From JAIKWW01 sp052169645 (lineage in GTDB: Bacteria > Bacillota > Clostridia > Peptostreptococcales > Anaerovoracaceae): DNA of 64,000 nucleotides. The notes under the pieces were generated by a model, which searched no databases, was not told the origin of the DNA, and saw only the letters and a list, made by a program, of their open reading frames with translations. Of the stretch, positions 17,380-26,348 are shown piece by piece (position 1 is the first letter of the stretch; every line of letters starts with the position of its first letter). The stretch spans positions 1 to 64,000 of the forward strand of contig JBQNCA010000007.1 in NCBI GenBank assembly GCA_052169645.1, written 5' to 3'. Position numbers and translations under genes: made by a program.

Positions 17380-18999
17380 TTATTTTATTTTTACATCAAA
17401 GTCTAAAATTCTGCTGAGCTGCTCACTTGCCCTCACAGCTTCCGCATTTTTTCTTTTATTTGCATCTGCGTCATCTCTCCGCATTACCATTTTTACAGCT
17501 TTGCCCGTACTTTCACTCATAAATTCTTCTATGAGTTCCTTTCCGCCATATCTCAGCATCATTGTTTCCGTATTTTCATCTGCAAAGCTTACAAAAAATT
17601 GATTATCCTCAACAGCATCCAATCGGGTTCTGGTTTCAAGTCTCATCAGATTCGGCTTCTTTGTCAAAAGCCTTTGAATCACCCCTCGCCACAAAACCGA
17701 CAGATCCTCAGGCTCCTGATTTGTCTTTTCGTCAAACTGAGATTCAGCAGACTTCCGTGCAAACTCGTCAATCGCAGCTTCAGGATTCGAAGTAATCTGT
17801 GATATATCACCGGTTTGTGATTTCTGAAAACTTTGTATCGGTTCTGTTCCCGACATCTTTTGCAAAGATTGTGCAGATTCCGAATTTTCAAATTTTGAAT
17901 CAGGCTGTACGAATTTTTCAGCTTGTATGCTTCCCAGTTTAACAACACACATTTCAAGCAACGCCCTCGGTTGGGAAGACCATCTCGCATCCGCTATGGT
18001 TTTGGTCAGCTCTGTTATCCCTGCATTGAGAAGCTCCCTTGAAATGATTTTGCTTTGATTTCCTATGCGCCTCACATTTTCCTCGGACATGCTAAGCATG
18101 TCATTCGGTGATTTTACAAATTTCGCAATGAGCAGATTTCTGAAATGTGAGAGCCAATCCCGCATAATCTGCTTAACATCACGCCCTGCCGATATGGAAT
18201 CATTCAATAAAAGCAATGCTGATGAAATGTCCGAATTCATTATCATTTCCGTAAGACGTGTAAGCTTTTCTTCCCCTACAGCTCCCAATATTTCAGCCGT
18301 ATCATCAAAGCTCAGAAAATTGGAGCCTGAAATGCATTGCTCCAATATACTCAAGCTGTCTCTGACCGAGCCGTCCGCATTTGCAGCTATCAGGGACAGT
18401 GCAGCTTCTTCGCAGTCCACACCTCGTGCTTTACAAATCATACGCATATTTTCAATAATTTTCTGTTCGGACACTCTGCGAAAATCCAATCTCATACAGC
18501 GTGACAATATGGTAGCAGGAAGTTTATGCACCTCTGTGGTAGCCAAGATAAAAACAACGTGATCGGGCGGTTCCTCAAGAGTTTTCAACAATGCATTGAA
18601 AGCGCTGCCTGACAACATATGGACCTCATCTATTATATAAATTTTACACCTGCCCATTATAGGCGGATAATTTACGCTTTCACAGAGATTTCGTATATCA
18701 TCGACACTGTTGTTCGATGCAGCATCTATCTCCACGACATCTATAAAGCTTCCTTCCTTTATAGACGTGCAATTTTCACATTCACAGCAGGGAGGCTCGG
18801 CTTCACTCGTACAATTTAAAGCTTTTGCCAATATTCTTGCAGCAGTGGTCTTCCCCGTACCTCTTGTTCCGCAAAACAGATACGCATGTCCGATTTGATT
18901 TTTTGCAATCTGATTTTTCAATATTCTCACTATGTGATCCTGACCTATCATTTCCTCAAAGCGATTCGGTCTGAAATCACGGTATATTGCTGTATACAT
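17380..18999 (-). CDS. dnaX: DNA polymerase III subunits gamma and tau
   Basis: Clamp-loader ATPase of the replisome. The 539 residues show Walker A (GTRGTGKT, Lys50), a zinc-binding cysteine group (about residues 63-77), Walker B DEVHML, the LLKTLEEPP motif and the arginine-finger SRC motif (TILSRCMRL). A low-complexity linker at about 350-420 precedes the tau-like C-terminal domain. AGAGGAAAG precedes the start. It heads dnaX-ybaB-recR directly downstream of the SRP RNA gene, so read-through from that promoter is likely. Confidence 0.97.
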   Translation of the reverse strand: MYTAIYRDFRPNRFEEMIGQDHIVRILKNQIAKNQIGHAYLFCGTRGTGKTTAARILAKALNCTSEAEPPCCECENCTSIKEGSFIDVVEIDAASNNSVDDIRNLCESVNYPPIMGRCKIYIIDEVHMLSGSAFNALLKTLEEPPDHVVFILATTEVHKLPATILSRCMRLDFRRVSEQKIIENMRMICKARGVDCEEAALSLIAANADGSVRDSLSILEQCISGSNFLSFDDTAEILGAVGEEKLTRLTEMIMNSDISSALLLLNDSISAGRDVKQIMRDWLSHFRNLLIAKFVKSPNDMLSMSEENVRRIGNQSKIISRELLNAGITELTKTIADARWSSQPRALLEMCVVKLGSIQAEKFVQPDSKFENSESAQSLQKMSGTEPIQSFQKSQTGDISQITSNPEAAIDEFARKSAESQFDEKTNQEPEDLSVLWRGVIQRLLTKKPNLMRLETRTRLDAVEDNQFFVSFADENTETMMLRYGGKELIEEFMSESTGKAVKMVMRRDDADANKRKNAEAVRASEQLSRILDFDVKIK

Positions 19000-19025
19000 G
19001 GCTTTCCTCTGAAATTACTGTAATA

Positions 19026-19184
19026 AAAAGATGTCCTCTGACGGCCTCACAGAAACGAAAAAAGGCTAATCTGCGGCACATAAGATGTCCCGCTTATCGC
19101 TGCTTCCTTCCGGACCTGACGAGGTTCACAGGTTCTTATTGCGCAGGACCCTTGGACATTCCAATGAAGCCGTCAGAGGACAAC
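19026..19184 (-). ncRNA. ffs: Signal recognition particle RNA
   Basis: RNA component of the signal recognition particle, which binds Ffh and targets membrane and secreted proteins. On the minus strand the diagnostic domain IV segment GTCAGGTCCGGAAGGAAGCA is present. The ends pair as GTCCTCTGACGGC with GCCGTCAGAGGAC, and five T residues close the gene. At about 155 bases it is longer than the 4.5S type but shorter than the 270-base Bacillus form. A promoter lies at 19195-19224. The position just upstream of dnaX is typical. Confidence 0.95.
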
Positions 19185-19194
19185 TGCATTTTTT

Positions 19195-19224
19195 ATTATA
19201 TTATATTTTATTCATATGCGTCAA
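19195..19224 (-). promoter_or_regulatory. Promoter of the SRP RNA gene
   Basis: TTGACG (19219-19224) and TATAAT (19195-19200) on the minus strand, with an 18-base spacer. The expected start, near 19188, coincides with the 5' arm of the SRP RNA stem. Confidence 0.75.
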
Positions 19225-19400
19225 GTCCTTATGTTTTCTTAATCTTAAATCCGCTCTTAACGGCTTTTAAGGATAAATCCACTCTTTATTTTATTCATAA
19301 TAAATTAGAAAAATAAATTCCTGCAATGTCTCAGATTGCTGTGAAAGCCCCAAGCATCATACACTTCTCAATTTTTTAATTTCTTTTTCTTCATACAGTT

Positions 19401-20558
19401 TTAATCGGAAATATCTATGTCCGGCGAAATATAAACTGAATAATCCGGATATAAAGGCTCTATATCCGATTTGAGAATATTTATTCCTTCATCATAATCA
19501 ATATCAAAGCTCATAACAACGTCAAAGCGTATTTCCTTCGCTTCAATATCTGCATAAAATCCATGCAGCTGCAGCGCCCATTCATGAGACATAACCAAAT
19601 CCATAATATGATTCCGAATTTTCGACTCTTCTCCGTTTTTAGTATTGAACGAATAAACTCCTACTCCGACAAGTATAGTCCCTGTCTGCTTTAAAACTTT
19701 GGACTGAAGCCTTCGTGTAAGTATGTCGACATCTTCAACCGTCATAATATCAGGCAATTCAAGATGTACGGACGCATAATTTTTTCCCGTTCCGTAATTA
19801 TTTAAAACGAGGTCATATGCACCTCTAACCTCAGGCTCAGCTTCCAATATCTCTTTTATTTTTTTCGTTATTTCAGCATCGGCCCGCTTGCCCAAAATAT
19901 CGTCAAGCGTTTCCAGCATCATCTCTATACCCGCTTTAATTATAAATGCGGATATCAAAGCGCCCACATATGCTTCCAATGAAATTTGAGTAAATATAAA
20001 AATTATAGCCGAAATAAGCACGGAAAGCGATAATACTGCATCAAACATGGCGTCCGCTCCCGATGCAATCAATGCTCCTGAATTAACCTTCTTACCCTTA
20101 TTTTTTACATATTTTCCCAGAACGATTTTCACCAATACGGCTGCTGCAAGTATCGTCAACGAAATTATAGAATAATCGGGCTTTAGCGGATTAATTATCT
20201 TTTTTATAGATTCCACCATGGATGTTATACCTGCATATAATATTATTGCGGACACCAGCATGGCACTGATATATTCGGCTCTTCCATGTCCTAAAGGATG
20301 CTTCCTGTCAGGTCTTTTATTGGCAAATTTCATTCCTATTATGGTAATAATTGAAGAAAGAGCATCTGAAAAATTGTTTACCGCATCCAATATTATAGCA
20401 ATCGAATTTGATAATAAACCTATAACCGCTTTAAATGCTGCAAGAAAAATATTTGCGACTACCCCTATAAATCCGGTTTTTATTATAATGCGATCTCTAT
20501 TTTCGATTTCCGCATAAACCTTATCTATATTTTCCGATTTAAGTTCATTAGCCTTCAT
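19401..20558 (-). CDS. Cation diffusion facilitator family transporter
   Basis: An inner-membrane antiporter that exports divalent metals (zinc, manganese or iron) against protons. Six membrane helices fit the pattern. Acidic metal-site residues lie in LDAVNNFSDALSS (helix 2) and SGADAMFDAVLS (helix 5), with HPLGHGRAEYIS between helices 2 and 3 and a cytoplasmic C-terminal domain. The frame opens with TTG at 20585, overlapping the esterase stop codon. The ATG at 20558 has GAGG eight bases upstream and is preferred (385 residues). Metal specificity is not decided. Confidence 0.92.
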   Translation of the reverse strand: MKANELKSENIDKVYAEIENRDRIIIKTGFIGVVANIFLAAFKAVIGLLSNSIAIILDAVNNFSDALSSIITIIGMKFANKRPDRKHPLGHGRAEYISAMLVSAIILYAGITSMVESIKKIINPLKPDYSIISLTILAAAVLVKIVLGKYVKNKGKKVNSGALIASGADAMFDAVLSLSVLISAIIFIFTQISLEAYVGALISAFIIKAGIEMMLETLDDILGKRADAEITKKIKEILEAEPEVRGAYDLVLNNYGTGKNYASVHLELPDIMTVEDVDILTRRLQSKVLKQTGTILVGVGVYSFNTKNGEESKIRNHIMDLVMSHEWALQLHGFYADIEAKEIRFDVVMSFDIDYDEGINILKSDIEPLYPDYSVYISPDIDISD

Positions 20559-20581
20559 AGCTTCAACCTCATTACCCCTGT

Positions 20582-21196
20582 TCAAAGCATCTTGTACAGT
20601 TCCTCAGTTATCTTTTTTCCTATAAAATTATATCCTTCGACAGTAGGGTGTATTCCATCATGAAACCGGGAAAATTCCTTGTACATAGATTGTAAATCTA
20701 TACAGCTTGCAGAAGCTTCACTGCAATATTCAAGCATAAGCTCATGCAGCTCCGTCAAAATATTGTTTGCAGATATATATTGCTGTTCTATGGGATTTAT
20801 CCCGTAATGCATTCCTGAATCGATTTCAGGCTCACGCAGAGCACCCCAATCTTTAACGGCCTGATGCGGATAGCATAGTGCAGGTATTACCAAGACAGCT
20901 TTTACACCGTCAGCTTCCGCTGTCCGCTGCATTTCTACAATATTAGCCAATATAATTCGTGCTCCCGACATCATATAAAGTGCATCATTTGTACCGCACA
21001 ATATCAAAACCGCATCAGGGCTGCAATCCTTTAAAATTTTTTCAAATTTCACTCCTATTTCTCCGGATGTCGCTCCCGGCATCCCCCTATTGATTACTTC
21101 CCAACCTGTAAACATTTCCACAATCGCCGGAAAGCTTTTTGATTTTTCAAACGGATATCCTGCAACTATGCTGTCACCTATACATAATAATTTCAT
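20582..21196 (-). CDS. SGNH/GDSL-family hydrolase
   Basis: A 204-residue esterase-type enzyme. The four SGNH blocks are visible: GDSIVAGY (nucleophile Ser9), the Gly in NRGMPGATSGE, GTND, and DGIHPTVEG with the catalytic Asp and His. There is no signal peptide, so it acts in the cytoplasm, perhaps on acyl esters or lysophospholipids. It overlaps the upstream transporter gene by four bases (ATGA), which suggests translational coupling. Substrate unknown. Confidence 0.9.
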   Translation of the reverse strand: MKLLCIGDSIVAGYPFEKSKSFPAIVEMFTGWEVINRGMPGATSGEIGVKFEKILKDCSPDAVLILCGTNDALYMMSGARIILANIVEMQRTAEADGVKAVLVIPALCYPHQAVKDWGALREPEIDSGMHYGINPIEQQYISANNILTELHELMLEYCSEASASCIDLQSMYKEFSRFHDGIHPTVEGYNFIGKKITEELYKML

Positions 21197-22065
21197 CTTT
21201 CAATCACCGTCTCCGTTCCAACCTCGGATACTACAACAGACAGAAAAATCAAACCGAAGCCTACAATAAGCCTTGGTGTAAGCCCTTCTCCGAGAAAAAT
21301 CACTCCCATCACCGCACCCGATATGGATTCAAAGGCAAGCAATAATGCACTTTCCGCCGAATCCACATACTTCTGAGCCCAATTTTGAAGAGAAAGTCCC
21401 ACAAAGGTTCCAAGTACAGCTATATATGCAATGGCTGCAAGCTCCGGCAAAGTTATAACCGCAGGTAAAGTTTCTGTAAATGCAACATAAATCCAAGCAA
21501 GAACGGAAGATACTATCATTTCCACAAGAGTAACCATCATCATATCGTCTCTTCGACATAAGGTGCTCAGTAGTGCTATTTCCACCGCATAAAAAACTCC
21601 GCTGAGCAAGGTTATGCTGTCTCCGAAAGAGATTGTAAAAGAACTTTTCAGTGAAACAAAGCCTATGCCTGTCAGGCATACCGCTCCTGCTATAAAATGA
21701 TTCGGTTCAGGCTTGTTTTTTGTTATTATCCAATAAACAAACGGAGTCAATATGCAATATGTTGTCGACAAAAATGAACTTTTGCTCGCCTCTGTGAATA
21801 ACAATCCGGTAGTCTGACACAAAAATCCCGAAAATATTGCTACCCCCACCATGACTCCATGCGTTGCACATTGCTTATCAAGATTTTTAAGACGCTTCCT
21901 GAATGTAAACGCTATCAACACCGATGCGACAGTGAACCTGACAGCTAAGATAAATCCCGGACCGTGAACTCCGGCTACGGTTTTTACCAAAACAAAGGAT
22001 CCGCCCCAAATAACCGCACAAAAAATTATAGCCGACTTTGCCGCCAGCTTTATTCGTTTTTCCAT
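21193..22065 (-). CDS. EamA/DMT-family transporter
   Basis: A drug/metabolite transporter of 290 residues with ten predicted membrane helices in two EamA repeats. The first repeat carries AVIWGGSFVLVKTVAGVHGP and the second SALLLAFESISGAVMGVIFLGEGLT. Members export amino acids, metabolites or toxic compounds; the substrate here is not evident. The start has GGAG 11 bases upstream and lies inside the end of ligA (16-base overlap). The following SGNH hydrolase gene also overlaps it. Confidence 0.92.
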   Translation of the reverse strand: MEKRIKLAAKSAIIFCAVIWGGSFVLVKTVAGVHGPGFILAVRFTVASVLIAFTFRKRLKNLDKQCATHGVMVGVAIFSGFLCQTTGLLFTEASKSSFLSTTYCILTPFVYWIITKNKPEPNHFIAGAVCLTGIGFVSLKSSFTISFGDSITLLSGVFYAVEIALLSTLCRRDDMMMVTLVEMIVSSVLAWIYVAFTETLPAVITLPELAAIAYIAVLGTFVGLSLQNWAQKYVDSAESALLLAFESISGAVMGVIFLGEGLTPRLIVGFGLIFLSVVVSEVGTETVIER

Positions 22066-24080
22066 TTGCTGTAAATCTCCATAAGCTCATTTTCCGACAT
22101 TATTTTTATGCCGAGCTGCTCAGCCTTTGTAAGCTTACTTCCTGCATTTTCGCCGGCAAGAAGAATATCTGTTTTCTTAGAAACGCTGCCGCTCACTTTA
22201 GCGCCCATGCTCTCTATCAGCTCCGTAGCCGCTTTTCTGTCCATAGTGGGAAGTGTGCCTGTTATGACAAAGGTTTTTCCCGAAAAAACACCCTCTTCTG
22301 AATTATCATCCTTTTCCGTTTCACTTCCTAAATTTACACCCCGTTTGCGCAGCTTTTCAATAAGCTCTATATTTTGTGAATTCGAAAAAAATGCCGCTAC
22401 GGCATTTGCCGTTACTGCCCCAACATCCCGTATTTCCGTCAATTGCGATTCGGTTGCAGATGCCAGCGCATCTATACTGCCGAACTTTTTCATTATTGAA
22501 CGGGCTGCCGCTCTGCCGACATTCGGAATTCCGAAGCCTGTAAGCAGTTTAGCCGCATCGTTCGACTTGGATTTCTCAATTGCATTCAACAGCTTATCGG
22601 TATTTTTTTCCTTACCGATCGTTCCAATCTCTATCAACTTGTCTCTTCTGTCTGAAAGAGCGTATATATCCGATATATCCTTCAAAAATCCCTGCTTTAT
22701 CAACTCTGCAACATATACTTCCCCAAAGCCCTTTATATCCATAGCCGATTTTCCGACAAAATTTATCAGTTTACCTTCCAATTGAGCCGGACATGAACTG
22801 CCCGTACATCTCATATCAGCGGTATCTTCCTCTCGTATTACGGGAGAGCCGCACACAGGGCATATATCGGGTATAATAAAGCGATGTGTATTTGCAGGAC
22901 GTTTTTCTTTTACAACAGACTTAATCTTAGGAATTATTTCTCCTGATTTATATACAATAACAGTATCACCTATACCTGCGTCCAATTCATCTATATAATC
23001 CTGATTATGCAGAGTAGCTCTGGAAACTGCAGTCCCGCAAAGTCTCACAGTATCAAATATCGCAGTCGGAGTTACTCTGCCTGTTCTTCCGACTGAAAGC
23101 TCAATGCTGCGCAATACAGTTTCTTTTTCCTCAGGAGGATATTTATATGCTATCATGTAACCGCTGTTTTTTGACGTATCCGGGCACTTCTTCCTATCTT
23201 CCAGATTATTTATTTTTATGACTGCACCGTCTATATCATATTTTAATTCTCCACGCATATCGGCTATCTTATCTATAGCAGCTAACACCTGCTCCGCATC
23301 GCTACAGAGATAATATTTTTCAATGATATTAACACCACGACTTTTCAGATAATCATATACCTCGATGTGAGTATCAAAGCTGACACCTCTCACATCCTGT
23401 AAATTAAATACAAACATTGAAAGATTTCTTTCCTTTGTAATTGCAGTATCCAATTGTCTGAGTGTGCCGGCGGCACAGTTGCGGGGATTTGCGAACTTCT
23501 TTTTTCTCAATAGCTCCTGTTTCTCATTTACGGCGTCAAACGCCGCATTTTCCATGTAGACCTCCCCCCTGAGTTCCAGATATTCGGGAGCATTAGGAAT
23601 TTTATCAAGCACATCCGATATTACAAGGGCATTTGCAGTCACATCTTCTCCGAATTCACGCCCGTCACCTCTTGTAACCGCAGTAGTAAGTCTGCCTTCT
23701 TCATAGCGCAGTGAAAGCGACAGTCCGTCTATCTTTGTTTCTACCACAAACTCCGTATTTTCACCGAGCTTCCGTTTCATTTCATTTACAAAGTTTACTA
23801 CATCCGCTTTTTCAAATACATCCTGTATGGAAAGCATCGGAACCCTGTGACGGACGATAACGCCTGACGCACGCTTAACCGAGCCTCCTACTTTTGCAGT
23901 AGGTGAATCTTCACTTGCAAGCTCCGCATGCTCCGCCTCAAGCCCTCTCAATTCTAAAGAGAGTTCATCATATTCCCTGTCCGTAATCTCCGGAGCATCC
24001 TTATCAAAATATAATTCATTGTGGTGGCGCAGCAGATTTTCCAGTTCCCTCATACGCTGCTCCGTTTCATAAATAGTCAT
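22050..24080 (-). CDS. ligA: NAD-dependent DNA ligase
   Basis: Seals nicks during replication and repair using NAD+. The 676 residues have the full set of domains. These are Ia, the adenylation domain with KIDG (Lys116), an OB fold, a C4 zinc finger (CPVCGSPV ... CTGSSC), four helix-hairpin-helix motifs and a C-terminal BRCT domain (FSGKTFVITG onward). AGGTGG lies seven bases before the start. It follows pcrA with a one-base gap, the usual Firmicutes pair. Confidence 0.98.
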   Translation of the reverse strand: MTIYETEQRMRELENLLRHHNELYFDKDAPEITDREYDELSLELRGLEAEHAELASEDSPTAKVGGSVKRASGVIVRHRVPMLSIQDVFEKADVVNFVNEMKRKLGENTEFVVETKIDGLSLSLRYEEGRLTTAVTRGDGREFGEDVTANALVISDVLDKIPNAPEYLELRGEVYMENAAFDAVNEKQELLRKKKFANPRNCAAGTLRQLDTAITKERNLSMFVFNLQDVRGVSFDTHIEVYDYLKSRGVNIIEKYYLCSDAEQVLAAIDKIADMRGELKYDIDGAVIKINNLEDRKKCPDTSKNSGYMIAYKYPPEEKETVLRSIELSVGRTGRVTPTAIFDTVRLCGTAVSRATLHNQDYIDELDAGIGDTVIVYKSGEIIPKIKSVVKEKRPANTHRFIIPDICPVCGSPVIREEDTADMRCTGSSCPAQLEGKLINFVGKSAMDIKGFGEVYVAELIKQGFLKDISDIYALSDRRDKLIEIGTIGKEKNTDKLLNAIEKSKSNDAAKLLTGFGIPNVGRAAARSIMKKFGSIDALASATESQLTEIRDVGAVTANAVAAFFSNSQNIELIEKLRKRGVNLGSETEKDDNSEEGVFSGKTFVITGTLPTMDRKAATELIESMGAKVSGSVSKKTDILLAGENAGSKLTKAEQLGIKIMSENELMEIYSKWKNE

Positions 24081-24081
24081 A

Positions 24082-26325
24082 TCATTCCACCTTTATTAAA
24101 GGAGCTACGCCCAGTGCCAGTTTCTTCTGACCCGCCGAATCAAATATTATAGTAGCGACACCTTTGCTCGTGGAAATAACCAATCCCTCTCCGAATTTGC
24201 CGTGACTCACCCTGTCGCCCACAGCTATATTTGAAACTGACATTCCTGCAGCTGTTGCCGCCTTTGTCTTTTGTGTTCGTTCTTTTATGGTTCTGAACTG
24301 ATTGAACGGCGTGTTTGAGGAGCTGTATCGAGCTTCCGTGCTTCGCATTGCAAAGCTTGAACCTTCCGAACCTTCATATTCCTGATAACTCTTATTGCCG
24401 AGCTTATCCGAATTTTCATCGAATAAAGCTTCATTTATTTCCTTCAAAAATTGAGACTCTCTTGTATATTCGGTCTTTCCGTACAGCATGCGGGTCTGAG
24501 CGCTCGTCATAAACAGCTTTTCTTTGGCTCTTGTGATTCCCACATAGCACAGCCTGCGCTCCTCCTCAAGTCCCTCGGAGGACTCCATAGAACGCCATCC
24601 GGGAAACAATCCGTCCTCAAGACCCGGCATAAAGACTACGGGAAACTCCAAACCCTTAGCACTGTGAAGGGTCATAAGGACAACCGAATCATCATCGGGA
24701 TCATGAGAATCCACATCCGTCACCAGTGCAATCTGCTCCAAAAATTCCGCCAGACTCAATTCTTCATTAAGCTTTTCCGCATCAATTATAGCAGATTTAA
24801 ATTCAAGAAGATTTTCAAGCCTTCCTTCAGCCTCAACAGTACCGGCAGCCTCAAGCGCATCTGCATATCCGCTGTCAGATAAAATCCTGTCATATATATC
24901 ACTGACCTTCATATCATACATATGAACATGACATTCTATCAGAAGCCTTATCAATACGGCAATTCCCCTTGACGCCTTTGCCCCTAAGCCCGCTGCTATT
25001 TCATCATCGGCAAGCACCTCATATAAGCTTGTATTTCTCTGAACCGCCAGCATCGTCAGCTTATCAAGAGTCTTTTGACCTATACCCCGCTTAGGCTCAT
25101 TGATAATTCGTGTCAGAGCAAGATCATCCATAGGATTCAGCACAAGGCGCATATAGGAAATCATATCCTTGACTTCCTTACGATCGTAAAACTTCATCCC
25201 GCCCAACACCCGATAAGGTATTCCCTCATATCTGAATGCATCCTCAAAGCTTCTGGACTGGGCATTGGTTCTGTAAAGCACCGCAAAATGCTTATAATTT
25301 TTACCGTTCTTTAAATATCTTATTTTATCTGCAATAAATCTCGCCTCATCACGCTCATTTTCCAATCTCCTGTAAGTAAGCAACGCTCCATCGCCGCTCT
25401 GCGTAAACAGCTTTTTTTCTTTGCGCTCCGAATTATTGCTGATGACAGAATACGCCGCTTTGAGAATATTTCCCGTGGAACGATAATTCTGTTCCAGCTT
25501 GATTACTTCGGTATTGGAAAAATCATTTTCAAAGTTCAGAATATTTGATATATCGGCTCCTCGCCATTGATATATGCACTGGTCGTCATCTCCGACCACA
25601 CAAATATTTTTGTATTTGCCGGCAAGCAGCTTTATAAGCTTATACTGCAAATAATTGGTATCCTGATATTCATCCACCATGATATATTTAAAACGATCCT
25701 GATATTGTTCGAGAATTTCCTTGTTTTCTTCAAACAACTGAACTGTTTTCCATATCAAGTCGTCAAAATCCATAGCATTGTTCTTCCTGAGAGCGGCTTC
25801 ATATTCTCTGTACAGTTTGGCATAAATCTGTTTCCTGTAGCCTTCGGCTTCTCTCGCAAAACGAGAACTGTCCATAGCCTTTTCCTTTGCGGAGCTTATC
25901 ACGGAAAGCACTGCATTGGGTTTGAAATCTTTATCGTTTATATCTAAAGCATTCAGGCATTTTTTTATAACTGCCTTTTGATCCGATGTGTCGCATATAG
26001 TAAAATCCTTAGTATATCCGATAAATTCGGCATACCTTCTCAATATGCGCAAACAAGCTGAATGAAAGGTCAATATCCACATGTTCAGCCCTGAACCGAT
26101 TAAAGCTTCAACCCTTTCTCTCATTTCCCGAGCGGCTTTATTTGTAAATGTAACGGCAAGAATTTCATAAGGACTGATGCCCTCTCCTTCAATCATATAA
26201 GCTATCCGTGTTGTCATAGTAGCAGTCTTGCCGCTTCCCGCTCCTGCAAGTATAAGCAGCGAACCCTCTACATGAATCGCTGCTTTTCTCTGAACTTCAT
26301 TTAATTTTTCTAAATAATTCATCAT
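24082..26325 (-). CDS. pcrA: ATP-dependent DNA helicase PcrA/UvrD
   Basis: An SF1A 3'-5' helicase for repair and replication restart. The 747 residues show the Q motif (LNEVQRKAA), Walker A AGAGSGKT, Walker B VDEYQDTNYLQ, GDDDQCIYQWRGA, QNYRST, TLHSAKGLEF and GITRA motifs. The C-terminal SH3/tudor-like domain (VGDRVSHGKFGEGLV) is known to contact RNA polymerase in PcrA. It is co-transcribed with ligA. Confidence 0.97.
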   Translation of the reverse strand: MMNYLEKLNEVQRKAAIHVEGSLLILAGAGSGKTATMTTRIAYMIEGEGISPYEILAVTFTNKAAREMRERVEALIGSGLNMWILTFHSACLRILRRYAEFIGYTKDFTICDTSDQKAVIKKCLNALDINDKDFKPNAVLSVISSAKEKAMDSSRFAREAEGYRKQIYAKLYREYEAALRKNNAMDFDDLIWKTVQLFEENKEILEQYQDRFKYIMVDEYQDTNYLQYKLIKLLAGKYKNICVVGDDDQCIYQWRGADISNILNFENDFSNTEVIKLEQNYRSTGNILKAAYSVISNNSERKEKKLFTQSGDGALLTYRRLENERDEARFIADKIRYLKNGKNYKHFAVLYRTNAQSRSFEDAFRYEGIPYRVLGGMKFYDRKEVKDMISYMRLVLNPMDDLALTRIINEPKRGIGQKTLDKLTMLAVQRNTSLYEVLADDEIAAGLGAKASRGIAVLIRLLIECHVHMYDMKVSDIYDRILSDSGYADALEAAGTVEAEGRLENLLEFKSAIIDAEKLNEELSLAEFLEQIALVTDVDSHDPDDDSVVLMTLHSAKGLEFPVVFMPGLEDGLFPGWRSMESSEGLEEERRLCYVGITRAKEKLFMTSAQTRMLYGKTEYTRESQFLKEINEALFDENSDKLGNKSYQEYEGSEGSSFAMRSTEARYSSSNTPFNQFRTIKERTQKTKAATAAGMSVSNIAVGDRVSHGKFGEGLVISTSKGVATIIFDSAGQKKLALGVAPLIKVE

Positions 26326-26348
26326 TATAATGTCCTGATAATCATATT

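Noticed and set aside
17380..18999. Programmed frameshift in dnaX
   Set aside because: No clear slippery heptamer with a following stem was seen at the expected place; a tau-length product alone is the simplest reading.
22108..22785. 225-codon frame antisense to ligA
   Set aside because: Wholly within ligA and without recognisable motifs.
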